Under the pieces are notes generated by a model that had not been told where the DNA came from, ran no database searches, and saw only the letters and a list, made by a program, of their open reading frames with translations. From an uncultured Oscillospiraceae bacterium (lineage in GTDB: Bacteria; Bacillota; Clostridia; Oscillospirales; Oscillospiraceae), in NCBI GenBank assembly GCA_934565655.1, contig CAKTIE010000018.1, positions 1 through 32,762 of the forward strand: a DNA stretch of 32,762 nt. Reading direction: 5' to 3'. This document shows, piece after piece, positions 24,175 to 31,755 of this stretch. Position numbers and translations under genes: made by a program. Each line of letters starts with the position of its first letter. Position 1 is the first letter of the stretch.

Positions 24175-24196
24175 GAGCGCGGCGTTCGCCGCGCTC
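24175..24196 (-). promoter_or_regulatory. GC-rich intercistronic hairpin
   Basis: GAGCGCGGC/GCCGCGCTC (24175-24183 with 24188-24196) around GTTC lies between the LOG and GNAT genes. There is no T run, so it is more likely a message-stability or processing hairpin than a terminator. Confidence 0.45.
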
Positions 24197-24203
24197 CATT
24201 GTC

Positions 24204-24740
24204 TCATTTCTTCTCCAGTATCGCCCGGATCTGCGCAAGATCCTCCGCAAAGTAGATCCCCTCCTGCCGCTCCGGCGAGGAAAGGCCCTTTTCGATCATA
24301 TGCCCCAGCAGCGCCTTCAGGTCATCATAGTAGCCGTTCAGGTTATAGAGGATGCACGGCGCGTCCAGCTGCTTCAGCGATACCTTGGACATGACCTCCG
24401 CAATCTCTTCCAGCGTACCGGTACCGCCGGGGAAGGCGATGAAGGCATCGCCCAGCTGGATCATCTTCGTCTTGCGCTCCGCCATATCCTTTGTGACAAT
24501 CAGCTCCGTCAGGCCGTCATACTGGAAGCCTTCATCCATAAAGAACTGCGGTTCCACGCCGGTCACATTCCCGCCGGCATCCAGAACGCTTTTTGCGATC
24601 TCGCCCATCAGTCCGGTCTTTGATCCGCCGTAGACCAGTGTGTGGCCGTTTCCGCCGATCCATTGTCCCAGCTCGCGGACTGCCCGGCCCAGTGCCGGGT
24701 CGTTGCCCTCGTTGGCGCCTAAATAGACTGTAATATTCAT
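24204..24740 (-). CDS. LOG-family Rossmann-fold nucleotide phosphoribohydrolase
   Basis: The 178 residues match the LOG/TIGR00730 family, called 'lysine decarboxylase-like' in older annotation. These enzymes cleave ribose 5'-monophosphate from N6-modified or plain purine nucleotides. The signature PGGTGTLEE lies at 104-112, with Arg89 in MAERKTKM and Glu112 as the expected catalytic pair; YGGSKTGLMGEIA (37-49) is the nucleotide loop. The start has GGAGG. It begins 12 bases after rarD on the same strand, so it is co-transcribed with a transporter, which hints at linked handling of a small metabolite. Confidence 0.9.
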   Translation of the reverse strand: MNITVYLGANEGNDPALGRAVRELGQWIGGNGHTLVYGGSKTGLMGEIAKSVLDAGGNVTGVEPQFFMDEGFQYDGLTELIVTKDMAERKTKMIQLGDAFIAFPGGTGTLEEIAEVMSKVSLKQLDAPCILYNLNGYYDDLKALLGHMIEKGLSSPERQEGIYFAEDLAQIRAILEKK

Positions 24741-24752
24741 TGGTTCTCCTCC

Positions 24753-25646
24753 TTACGCCGCGGTTTTGTTGCGCTTTTTCTCCTCATAGATGCTGTTGAG
24801 GGTATATAGAATCACGCCTGCCCAGATGAAGCAGAAGCTCACCAGCTTCTCCTTGGTCAGGCTCTCGCCCATGATCATACCGCAGAAGATGGCCAGCGTG
24901 GGGCTGAGGTACTGGCAGATACCGGTGGTCATCAGGGGCAGATTCCGCACGCCGATGGCGTAGAACAGCATGGGGACCGCCGTCACCACGCCGGAGCCCA
25001 TCAGCAGCAGCTGCCGCACCACCGTCAGGCTGCCCATGCCGTTGTCGCCCATGCGGCAGCACAGCACGAACACGATAGCCACCGGCACCATCATAATGAT
25101 CTCCATGGTGGTGCTGACGATGGAATCAATGGTCAGGCTCTTCTTGATGGCGGCATAAATGGCGAACATAGTAGCCAGCGCGATGGTCACATAGGGCACG
25201 CCGCCGAAGCCGCTGGTGCTCAGCACGATGCCCACCACCACAATGGCGATGATCACAAAGTGCCGCCACGAGATCTTCTCCTTGAAGATCACCGCGCCGA
25301 AGGCGAACACCACCAGCGGCTGGATATAGTAGCCCAGGGAGCACTCCAGCACACGGCCGTTCTGCACCGCCCACAGATACACGATCCAGTCACCGAACAG
25401 GAACACCGCCGCCGGGATCTCCCGCTTCAGCACCTGCTTATCCTTAAAGGCCGCCGCCAGCTGGGGCAGCTTGCCCTGCATCCACAATATCAGCACGCAG
25501 CACACCGCCGCCCATACGATGCGGCTGGCCATCAGGAAGAAGGTGTCCATCTCGCCGCACAGATACCAGTACAGCGGCTGGAACCCCCAGATCAGGAAAC
25601 ACCCCAGCATGGCGGTCAGACCCTTTTTATAGTTGTACACAGGCAT
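24753..25646 (-). CDS. rarD: RarD/EamA-family membrane transporter
   Basis: A drug/metabolite-superfamily permease with about ten membrane helices in 297 residues. The N-terminus KKGLTAMLGCFLIWGFQPLYW matches RarD ('chloramphenicol-sensitive protein'), as do NGRVLECSLGYYIQPL (about 96-111) and the second EamA half with YLSPTLAIFCG (about 243-253). The substrate is unknown; some relatives export amino acids or metabolites. The ATG at 25646 and a GTG one codon earlier are both possible; GGAAG is 8-11 bases upstream. First gene of rarD-LOG-GNAT. Confidence 0.87.
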   Translation of the reverse strand: MPVYNYKKGLTAMLGCFLIWGFQPLYWYLCGEMDTFFLMASRIVWAAVCCVLILWMQGKLPQLAAAFKDKQVLKREIPAAVFLFGDWIVYLWAVQNGRVLECSLGYYIQPLVVFAFGAVIFKEKISWRHFVIIAIVVVGIVLSTSGFGGVPYVTIALATMFAIYAAIKKSLTIDSIVSTTMEIIMMVPVAIVFVLCCRMGDNGMGSLTVVRQLLLMGSGVVTAVPMLFYAIGVRNLPLMTTGICQYLSPTLAIFCGMIMGESLTKEKLVSFCFIWAGVILYTLNSIYEEKKRNKTAA

Positions 25647-25667
25647 CACGGCAACACTTCCTTTTTC

Positions 25668-25696
25668 TTGTTTTTTCTTTCAAATCATGCTAAAAT
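25668..25696 (+). promoter_or_regulatory. Promoter of the glycosylase-hydrolase pair
   Basis: TTGTTT (25668-25673), 17 bases, TAAAAT (25691-25696) on the plus strand; the ATG lies at 25729 behind GGAGG. Confidence 0.5.
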
Positions 25697-25728
25697 GTGC
25701 AAAAGCACTATACCACCGGAGGGCGAAA

Positions 25729-26352
25729 ATGGCAATACTTTGTCGGAATTTTTATACGGGAAATACGGTGGATATCGCCCGCAGCCTCATCGGCTGCTAT
25801 CTGGTACGGCGGTATGAGGGGGCGCTGCTGGTGTGCCGCATCACGGAAACGGAGGCCTATGTGGGCGCCATCGACAAGGCCGCCCACTCCTACGGCTACC
25901 ATAAGACCGCCCGCAACGCCACCATGTTCGGCCCGCCGGGCCACGCCTACATCTATCTCATCTACGGCATGCACTGCTGCCTGAACTTCGTCACCGAGCC
26001 GGAGGGCGAGCCCTCCGCCGTACTGCTGCGGGGCCTGACACCGGTACACGGGCTGGATGCCATCTGCCGCCTGCGGTACGGAAAAGCCCCGGACGAGCTG
26101 ACGCCCTACCAGCGGAAGAACCTGCTGAACGGCCCCGGTAAATGCTGCCGCGCCCTGGGGCTTGACCGCCGCCAGAACGGCCTCGACCTGACCACGGGGG
26201 AGGCGCTGTTCCTCTGCACCTCCCTGTCCGACGCGGGCCTGCCCGACCGGCCGCCCCGCCCCTTCACCATTCAAACCGGAAAGCGCATCGGCATCGACTA
26301 TGCCCAGGAAGCCGTGGACTTCCTCTGGCGCTTCTATACCACCGACCTGTAA
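25729..26352 (+). CDS. DNA-3-methyladenine glycosylase, AAG/MPG type
   Basis: Removes alkylated purines such as 3-methyladenine and hypoxanthine in base excision repair. The 207 residues align with the AAG fold: NTVDIARSLIGCYLVRR (12-28), the catalytic ITETEAY (38-44, Glu42 as base), HSYGYHKTARNATMFGPPGHAYIY (53-76), the intercalating-loop region YGMHCCLNFV (79-88), and NGPGKCCRALGL near 145. The ATG at 25729 is chosen for GGAGG at 25718-25722; the longer ORF upstream has no ribosome site. A HAD hydrolase gene starts 11 bases later, so they form a two-gene operon. Confidence 0.93.
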   Translation: MAILCRNFYTGNTVDIARSLIGCYLVRRYEGALLVCRITETEAYVGAIDKAAHSYGYHKTARNATMFGPPGHAYIYLIYGMHCCLNFVTEPEGEPSAVLLRGLTPVHGLDAICRLRYGKAPDELTPYQRKNLLNGPGKCCRALGLDRRQNGLDLTTGEALFLCTSLSDAGLPDRPPRPFTIQTGKRIGIDYAQEAVDFLWRFYTTDL

Positions 26353-26363
26353 GGAGAAAACCT

Positions 26364-26990
26364 ATGCTGATTTTTGACATGGACGGCACCCTCATCGACT
26401 CCAATGGCATCTGGCGGGACGTGGACACCGCGTTTCTCGCCAAGCGGGGCCTGCCCTATACCCACGAGTATTACGAGGGCGTGGCCCACACTGTGTTCCC
26501 CAAGGCCGCTATTTTCACCAAGGAGTATTGCCATCTCAGTGAATCCACCGACGAGATCATGGCCGAGTGGATGGAGATGGCCGGCGATCTCTATACCACC
26601 AGTGTGCCGGTAAAGCCCGGCGTGGTGGCCTATCTGGAGAAGTGCAGGGCCGCCGGAGAGCGGATGGCCGTCCTGACCTCCAGTGTCCCGGCCCACTGTC
26701 ACGCGGCGCTGGAGCATCTGGGCCTGAAGCCCTATTTCGAGCATATCTACTTTGCCCAGGAGCTGGGCATGGACAAAAAGGAGCCTGCCATCTACCGCCG
26801 CACGGCGGAGCTGCTGGGCGTAGACGTTGCGGACTGCACCATTTTTGACGACTCCATCGCCGCCTGCCGCAGCGCCCGCGCCGCCGGAATGACCGTCATC
26901 GGCGTGTACGACGAGTTTTTCCACGTCTCCTGGGACGAGATGCAGACGGTGTGCCACCGCTGCATCCGCAGCTTTGAGGAGCTGCTGTAA
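26364..26990 (+). CDS. HAD-superfamily hydrolase
   Basis: A 208-residue phosphatase of the beta-phosphoglucomutase-like HAD group. The nucleophile motif FDMDGTLIDSN lies at 4-14 (Asp5, general acid Asp7), followed by a four-helix cap (about 17-80). Motif II is VLTSS (104-108); motif III is the Lys of DKKEPAIYRR (about 135-144), and motif IV TIFDDSIAA (about 155-163). AAGGAG precedes the ATG. It shares the transcript of the DNA glycosylase; removal of phosphate from damaged sugars or nucleotides is possible but not shown by sequence. Confidence 0.9.
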   Translation: MLIFDMDGTLIDSNGIWRDVDTAFLAKRGLPYTHEYYEGVAHTVFPKAAIFTKEYCHLSESTDEIMAEWMEMAGDLYTTSVPVKPGVVAYLEKCRAAGERMAVLTSSVPAHCHAALEHLGLKPYFEHIYFAQELGMDKKEPAIYRRTAELLGVDVADCTIFDDSIAACRSARAAGMTVIGVYDEFFHVSWDEMQTVCHRCIRSFEELL

Positions 26991-27020
26991 GCGGGTTGCA
27001 TACGACTGCCACAGCTCACT

Positions 27021-27106
27021 CGTAGGGGGCGGCGTCCTCGACGCCCCGTCGTTTATCGGAAAAGTTTCTTGCGCCGTGCGGGCCGTCGAGGACGCCGGCC
27101 CCTACA
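27021..27106. repeat. MITE-like inverted repeat element
   Basis: The ends are inverted copies of GTAGGGG-CGGCGTCCTCGACG (27022-27043 against 27084-27105), around a short centre of about 40 bases. This GTAGGGGC-type terminus with a guanine-rich arm resembles dispersed repeats I know from gut Clostridia. It has no coding capacity and lies between the HAD gene and its terminator. Confidence 0.6.
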
Positions 27107-27131
27107 CATCCAAATATTCATCCCCCCACGC

Positions 27132-27166
27132 GAAAAGCGGCTGTGCATCGCACAGCCGCTTTTCGC
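27132..27166 (+). terminator. Terminator of the glycosylase-HAD operon
   Basis: The 15-bp stem GAAAAGCGGCTGTGC/GCACAGCCGCTTTTC (27132-27146 with 27150-27164); the T run is modest. It is separated from the HAD gene by the palindromic element. Confidence 0.75.
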
Positions 27167-27213
27167 TTTGGAAGAGGTTGAGAGAGGAAATAAATGGTAA
27201 GCAGTAAGATATA

Positions 27214-27399
27214 TTATGCCTTATAGGCGCCGGCTATCAGACCACAGATGACCGCCAGATCGGCGAAGATCAGGTAGCACAGCAGCAGGCCCGTGACCTT
27301 CACCACAGGATTGAACCAGCCCGTCACGATGGAAACGAATGTGCCCAGCACCACCAATGTCAGGAGCAGGGCCAGCACCACAGCAGTTGTCTTTTTCAT
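27214..27399 (-). CDS. Small two-helix membrane protein, unknown function
   Basis: 61 residues with two hydrophobic segments (about 5-27 and 38-59) joined by a short SIVTGWFNPVVKV-type loop. No family recognised. The start at 27399 is clear: AAAGGAG lies 8 bases ahead, and the upstream in-frame ATGs would place that site inside the gene. It has its own promoter and an A-rich leader of CAAAACA-like repeats. Confidence 0.7.
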   Translation of the reverse strand: MKKTTAVVLALLLTLVVLGTFVSIVTGWFNPVVKVTGLLLCYLIFADLAVICGLIAGAYKA

Positions 27400-27461
27400 A
27401 GCAAAAACTCCTTTCATCATTCTGTATTTTTGTGTTTTGTGTTTTGCTCTTTACAGGTATG

Positions 27462-27490
27462 ATGATACTACAGCTTTTGCCATTTGTAAA
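27462..27490 (-). promoter_or_regulatory. Promoter of the small membrane protein
   Basis: TTTACA (27485-27490), 17 bases, TATCAT (27462-27467) on the minus strand. Confidence 0.55.
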
Positions 27491-27523
27491 ATACGTGAAA
27501 ACTAAGTTTTTTATAGTTTTAAC

Positions 27524-28450
27524 CTATACCATATTGGACTGCTTATACCGCTCCGCATAGTCCTCCATGGCCTGAATGTACGCCTGTGCCATGGGGCTGA
27601 GCAGCATGTTATTGCGCACAATATATCCCAGACTCACCTGCTTGCGGGGGTTGAGATACAGCATGCTGGACTGATAGACGGTCCGCGATACCTCGTCGTC
27701 CAGCCCGATACCCGGCTGATAGGCGTTGATCTCGCGGGTCAGGTCGTTGGCGGTGGCCCGGTCCCGCACCAGAATGTGCCGTGGCGTCACCGCCGGCATG
27801 GAGATATCCTCCGAGAAGAACACCGCGTTGTGGGTTCCCTGCTCAAAGGTCACGCAGGGATAGGGCGCCAGCTCCTCCTCCGTCACCTCGCCCCGGCCCG
27901 CCAGCGGGTGATTTTTGTCCACATACACGGTTGCATCCTTCTGCACCAGCTCCGTATAGGTTAGCTCGTACTCCCGGAACAGCCGCCGCAGCACCGGAGC
28001 GTTCTGCTCCGTCATCAGCAGCACACCCACCTCGCTGCGCATCAGGCCCACGTCCTCGATCACCTCATAGGTGGTGGTCTCCCGGAAGGCCATGCTGTAT
28101 TTCTCGCCGCCCATATCCCGCACCACACGGGCAAACACACGGGCCGCAAAGTTATAGTGCTGGGCGGACACGGCGAACTGCTGTCGATGGCTGGACTGGG
28201 CCCCGTAGCGCTCCTCCAGCAGCTCCGCCTGCATCAGCACCTGCCGGGCATAGCCCAGGAACTCGTCCCCCTCCCGGCTCAGCACCACGCCGCGATTGGT
28301 GCGCAGGAAGATGGTAATGCCCATCTCCTTCTCCAGCTCCTGGATGGCGGCGGTCAGGCTGGGCTGGGAGATAAACAGCGCCTTGGCCGCGCCGCTGATG
28401 GTGCCGCTCTCCGCCACGGCGGTGACGTACCGCAATTGCTGCAAGGTCAT
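27524..28450 (-). CDS. LysR-family transcriptional regulator
   Basis: A 308-residue regulator. The winged helix-turn-helix spans 1-60 (MTLQQLRYVTAVAESGT, then AAKALFISQPSLTAAIQELE and FLRTNRGVVLSREG). The rest is the two-lobed effector domain (about 92-300). No divergent target is next to it; instead it is the last gene after mocR and greA, starting 12 bases after greA. Its ribosome site TAAGGAGG uses the greA stop codon. The effector is unknown. Confidence 0.92.
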   Translation of the reverse strand: MTLQQLRYVTAVAESGTISGAAKALFISQPSLTAAIQELEKEMGITIFLRTNRGVVLSREGDEFLGYARQVLMQAELLEERYGAQSSHRQQFAVSAQHYNFAARVFARVVRDMGGEKYSMAFRETTTYEVIEDVGLMRSEVGVLLMTEQNAPVLRRLFREYELTYTELVQKDATVYVDKNHPLAGRGEVTEEELAPYPCVTFEQGTHNAVFFSEDISMPAVTPRHILVRDRATANDLTREINAYQPGIGLDDEVSRTVYQSSMLYLNPRKQVSLGYIVRNNMLLSPMAQAYIQAMEDYAERYKQSNMV

Positions 28451-28462
28451 GGCCGTTCCTCC

Positions 28463-28966
28463 TTAAAAGCTGCCGATAGGGATCGAGCCGTCGTCGCTGC
28501 CCTTGGTGATGGACTGTATGGTCAGATAGTACCCCCCGCCGTTCTCCATCTCCACATAGACCCGCTCCCCCGCCTTGTGGCCCATAACAGCCCGGCCAAC
28601 GGGGGATTCCTTGCTGATCCAGCCCTTCAGGGCGTCCTGCCGCAGGGTGGTCACCAACTGGATGGTGCGGCTGCGGCCGGTGTTCTCCATCAGGATCTCC
28701 ACCGTGTCATAAAGGCCCGCCGTGTCCGCCGTGGACTTGTCGCCGATGACCTTGGCGGTCTTGATCATCCGCTGTAAGTAGCGGATGCGGCTGTCGTTGC
28801 GGTTCTTCTCCTGCTTGGCGCACTTATACTCAAAATTCTCGCTGAGATCGCCGAAGGCGCGGGCCGTCTGCACATCCTCGATGAGCTTGGGCCGCAGCTG
28901 CTGCACCCGATAGTCGATCTCCTCCTGCATCTTCTGAATGTCCTCTTTCGTCAGTTCGTCGTACAT
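28463..28966 (-). CDS. greA: GreA/GreB-family transcription elongation factor
   Basis: Stimulates cleavage of backtracked transcripts inside RNA polymerase. The 167 residues have the N-terminal coiled coil (about 1-76) with the acidic tip ARAFGDLSENFEY (35-47; Asp40 and Glu43 are the catalytic-tip acids) and the C-terminal FKBP-like domain (about 80-160), including SPVGRAVMGHKAGERV. The gene starts 4 bases after the mocR stop, and its ribosome site AAGGAG is formed by the last two sense codons of mocR. It may be a second GreA paralogue rather than the housekeeping copy; that cannot be judged from one window. Confidence 0.92.
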   Translation of the reverse strand: MYDELTKEDIQKMQEEIDYRVQQLRPKLIEDVQTARAFGDLSENFEYKCAKQEKNRNDSRIRYLQRMIKTAKVIGDKSTADTAGLYDTVEILMENTGRSRTIQLVTTLRQDALKGWISKESPVGRAVMGHKAGERVYVEMENGGGYYLTIQSITKGSDDGSIPIGSF

Positions 28967-28970
28967 ACTA

Positions 28971-30368
28971 TCACTCCTTGATGATCTCCGCCAGACGCGC
29001 CAGCGCCCGGGGCAGTTTTTCCAATTCGATACCGGAATAGTTCACCACCAGCACATGGTGGGGCGCATCCTCGCCATGGCGGTAGTAATCCGACAGCAGC
29101 GCCAGCCGCAGTTCCCGCTCCGCCGCCCGCTGCCGCAGCGTCGCATCCGGCAGCGTGGTGTCCAGCCGCACCAGAAAGTGCAGTCCCGCGTCCTGCTCCA
29201 TGATCTCCGCACGGCCTGCCAGCGGCCCGGACAGGATGCAGTCGATGACCGCATCCCGCTTCTGGCGATAGCGCTTACGCATCCGGTTCAGATGCTGCTC
29301 ATAGTGGCCCCGTGACAGGAACTCCGCCAGCGTGTACTGCTCGAAGCTGGACACCGTGCAGGAATAGAACCCCAGCTTCTCCCGATAGTTCTCCAGCAGC
29401 CGGGGCGGCAGCAGCATATAGCTGATGCGGATGGACGGCGCGATGGTCTTGGAGAAGGTATTGAGATAAATGACATGCTGGTGCTCATCGTCGGAGAACA
29501 GCGTGGGGATGGGCCGTCCCACAAAGCGGAACTCGCTGTCATAGTCGTCCTCCAGAATGTACCGCCCCTCTCCCTCGTCGGCCCAGCGCAGCAGCTCATG
29601 ACGGCGGGCGATGGGCATGACGATACCGGTGGGATAGTGGTGGCTGGGCGAGATATGCACCACGTCGGCGTCCGTCTGCCGCAGCGCCTGACAGGAAAGG
29701 CCGCTCTCGTCCAGCGCCACATGCCGCAGCTGCACCTGATTGCTGCGATAGATGCTGCCGATCTTGCTGTACCCCGGATCCTCCACGGCGTAGCACTTCT
29801 CCCGGCCCAGCAGCTGGATCAGCAGGGTGTACAGCGTCTCCGTCCCGGCCCCCACGATGATCTGCCGGGGCGACACCGTCATGCCCCGGAACTGGTGCAG
29901 ATAATCCGCGATGGCCTGCCGCAGCTCCAGCGCGCCGGTGGAGGGCGTGGGCCGCAGCAGCCGGGTGTCCTGCTCCAGTATGGTCTGCCGCAGCAGCTTC
30001 GTCCATGTGGCAAAGGGGAAGTACTCGGCGGCGGTGGAGTTGGTGACGAAATCCATGAACCACTGGCGCTCCGGCGGCTCGTCGATGGTCTCCGCCATGT
30101 GCGGCGGCGCGGCGGTCAGCGGCTGGTCGATGCGCATGACGTAGTAGCCCCGCTTCTCCACACCGCAGATGTATCCCTCGGCGATCAGCTGCTCATAGGC
30201 GTTCTTCACCGTGATGACGCTGACCTCCAGATGGGCCGCCAGCGCCCGCTTGCTGGGCAGCTTCTCCCCCGCCGCCAGCACGCCGGACAGGATATCGCTC
30301 TTGATGTGGCGGTAGAGCTGCTCATACAAGCTCACGCCGCTGCTTTTTTCAAAGGTGTAGGTCAGCAT
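28971..30368 (-). CDS. MocR/PdxR-type GntR regulator with aminotransferase-like domain
   Basis: A 465-residue fusion of a GntR winged helix (about 8-72; SLYEQLYRHIKSDILSG, GEKLPSKRALAAHLEVS) and a fold-I PLP-binding aminotransferase-like domain. In that domain EDDYDSEF and NTFSKTIAPSIR (PLP lysine about Lys307) are visible. Members such as PdxR and GabR bind PLP and control vitamin B6 or GABA genes. It is divergent from an ECF transporter S component 109 bases away, and repeated CATTTTG sites lie in between. The ATG at 30368 has GGAGGG ahead; an earlier in-frame ATG lies inside that site. Heads the mocR-greA-lysR run. Confidence 0.92.
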   Translation of the reverse strand: MLTYTFEKSSGVSLYEQLYRHIKSDILSGVLAAGEKLPSKRALAAHLEVSVITVKNAYEQLIAEGYICGVEKRGYYVMRIDQPLTAAPPHMAETIDEPPERQWFMDFVTNSTAAEYFPFATWTKLLRQTILEQDTRLLRPTPSTGALELRQAIADYLHQFRGMTVSPRQIIVGAGTETLYTLLIQLLGREKCYAVEDPGYSKIGSIYRSNQVQLRHVALDESGLSCQALRQTDADVVHISPSHHYPTGIVMPIARRHELLRWADEGEGRYILEDDYDSEFRFVGRPIPTLFSDDEHQHVIYLNTFSKTIAPSIRISYMLLPPRLLENYREKLGFYSCTVSSFEQYTLAEFLSRGHYEQHLNRMRKRYRQKRDAVIDCILSGPLAGRAEIMEQDAGLHFLVRLDTTLPDATLRQRAAERELRLALLSDYYRHGEDAPHHVLVVNYSGIELEKLPRALARLAEIIKE

Positions 30369-30393
30369 GGCCTCGCCCTCCATCTGGTATGCA

Positions 30394-30430
30394 CATTTTG
30401 TCTCATTTTGGATATTTTAATAATACCAAA
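30394..30430. promoter_or_regulatory. Putative MocR operator between divergent genes
   Basis: CATTTTG occurs at 30394-30400 and 30404-30410, exactly 10 bases apart, and an inverted arm AATACCAAA (30422-30430) pairs with TTTGG(A)TATT (30407-30416). Direct repeats one helical turn apart are typical of MocR targets. Confidence 0.5.
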
Positions 30431-30436
30431 GAATAC

Positions 30437-30442
30437 TATAAT
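30437..30442 (+). promoter_or_regulatory. -10 box of the ECF S-component gene
   Basis: Consensus TATAAT at 30437-30442, but no good -35 hexamer at 16-18 bases (ATTTTA region). This suits a promoter needing an activator bound just upstream. Confidence 0.45.
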
Positions 30443-30476
30443 ACATTCCAGCAAGAAATGCAAGGAGGCAATGACA

Positions 30477-30980
30477 ATGTCTGATAAAAAAATTCGTAAA
30501 CTGGTGGTCAGCGCTCTGATGGCCGCTTTGACCTATGTAGCCACCATGGTGATCCAGATCCCCTCCCCCATGAACGGCTATGTAAACCTGGGCGACTGCT
30601 TCGTGCTGCTGTCCGGCTGGCTGCTGGGCCCGTGGTACGGCGGCGCTGCCGCCGGCATCGGCTCCATGCTGACCGACCTGCTGTCCGGCTATGGCTACTA
30701 CGCGCCCGGCACCTTTATCATCAAGGGTCTTGACGCTCTGGTGGCCGCCCTCATCTTCAACGCCATGGGCCGCACCAATGTGGCCGCCATCGTCAGCGGC
30801 GTGGTGGGCGAGGCCATCATGGTGGTGGGCTACTTTGCCTATGCCGGTCTGCTGCTGGGCAAGGGCATCGGCGCCGCCGCCAGCATCCCCGGCAATCTGG
30901 TGCAGGCCGCCATGGGTCTGGTCATCGGCTTCGTGCTGCTGAAGGTCACCCAAAAGACCCGTATTGCAGAAAAGGTGTAA
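30477..30980 (+). CDS. ECF transporter substrate-binding (S) component
   Basis: A 167-residue integral membrane protein with about six helices, the vitamin-binding subunit of an energy-coupling factor transporter. The first helix has the alanine-rich SALMAALTYVATMV (12-25) that docks on the EcfT subunit. IPSPMNGYVNLGDCFVLL (28-45) and GPWYGGAAAGIGSMLTDLLSGYG (51-73) are typical of this S-family. The vitamin cannot be read from sequence; divergence from a PLP-binding MocR regulator suggests a B6 vitamer. No EcfA/EcfT genes are here, so it would use a shared module. The second ATG (30477) is chosen, 8 bases after AAGGAGG. Confidence 0.87.
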   Translation: MSDKKIRKLVVSALMAALTYVATMVIQIPSPMNGYVNLGDCFVLLSGWLLGPWYGGAAAGIGSMLTDLLSGYGYYAPGTFIIKGLDALVAALIFNAMGRTNVAAIVSGVVGEAIMVVGYFAYAGLLLGKGIGAAASIPGNLVQAAMGLVIGFVLLKVTQKTRIAEKV

Positions 30981-30992
30981 CTGTGATATAAT
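30964..30992 (+). promoter_or_regulatory. Promoter of the TIGR01440 gene, inside the ECF gene end
   Basis: TTGCAG (30964-30969), 17 bases, TATAAT (30987-30992); the -35 box is in the last codons of the ECF gene. Confidence 0.6.
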
Positions 30993-31005
30993 ACTGTCAA
31001 TGAGT

Positions 31006-31037
31006 CGGACTCGCTGCCGGATTTGGCAGCGAGTCCG
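31006..31037 (+). promoter_or_regulatory. Strong hairpin at the 5' end of the TIGR01440 leader
   Basis: The 13-bp perfect stem CGGACTCGCTGCC/GGCAGCGAGTCCG (31006-31018 with 31025-31037) with a 6-base loop begins about 7 bases after the predicted transcription start. No T run follows, so it is not a standard terminator; it may protect the message or act as a control element. Confidence 0.5.
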
Positions 31038-31075
31038 CAAAGCGCTTTCCAATACGTTGAAATGAGGTGTTTTTT

Positions 31076-31678
31076 ATGGCAGGAACCGTTCATGACGTAG
31101 AGAATAAGAACCTTCTGGTACAGGTGAAGGAAGAAGCCGCCAACGCCGCCCGTCAGCTGGCCGAGGTCGCCAGACTCCACAAGGGCCAGATCGTGGTGGT
31201 GGGCTGCTCCACCAGCGAGGTGGTGGGCCACAACGTGGGCAGTTGGTCCACCCCCGAGGTGGCCAATGCCATCTTCGAGGGGCTCAACAGCGTGTTCGCT
31301 CCCATGGGTGTCTACATCGCCGCCCAGTGCTGCGAGCATCTGAACCGCGCCCTCATCGTGGAGCACGAGGCCGTCCCCAATGGCGAGATCGTCAACGTGA
31401 TGCCCCAGCCCAAGGCCGGCAGCTCCTTTGCCACCGCCGCCTACCACAGCTTCTGCCATCCCGTGGCGCTGGAGGAGATCAAGGCCGACGCGGGCCTTGA
31501 CATCGGCGGCACGCTGATCGGCATGCACCTGAAGAAGGTAGCCGTTCCCGTCCGTCTCCAGCAGAACCACATTGGTCAGGCCATTGTGCTGGCCGCCCGT
31601 GTCCGCCCCAAGTTCATCGGCGGCGAACGCGCCATCTACGACGAGAGCCTGAAGGATGGCTATCCCGTGTTTGATTGA
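31076..31678 (+). CDS. TIGR01440 (DUF436/YwlG) family protein
   Basis: A 200-residue cytoplasmic protein of a widespread Firmicutes family with no agreed function. Recognisable segments are QIVVVGCSTSEVVGHNVGSWS (about 38-58), AAQCCEHLNRALIVE (79-93) and VPVRLQQNHIGQAIVLAARVRPKFIGGERA (about 157-186). The conserved Cys and His residues in the first blocks suggest an active site. The ATG at 31076 follows GAGGTG; a GTG three codons earlier is unlikely. It follows the ECF S gene but has its own promoter and a structured leader. Confidence 0.88.
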   Translation: MAGTVHDVENKNLLVQVKEEAANAARQLAEVARLHKGQIVVVGCSTSEVVGHNVGSWSTPEVANAIFEGLNSVFAPMGVYIAAQCCEHLNRALIVEHEAVPNGEIVNVMPQPKAGSSFATAAYHSFCHPVALEEIKADAGLDIGGTLIGMHLKKVAVPVRLQQNHIGQAIVLAARVRPKFIGGERAIYDESLKDGYPVFD

Positions 31679-31691
31679 TTGTCTCCTGAAT

Positions 31692-31735
31692 ATCATAAAA
31701 AATGAGACTGCTCACGCAGTCTCATTTTTTATGAT
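31692..31735. terminator. Bidirectional terminator
   Basis: A 20-bp stem (31692-31711 with 31716-31735) with GC-rich top GAGACTGC/GCAGTCTC and A/T-rich base, serving the TIGR01440 gene and the convergent zinc-ribbon gene. Confidence 0.85.
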
Positions 31736-31755
31736 CACTATTTTATCAATATGTG

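Noticed and set aside
24175..24196. GC-rich hairpin considered as a terminator before the GNAT gene
   Set aside because: No T run on the minus strand, and no new promoter was seen after it.
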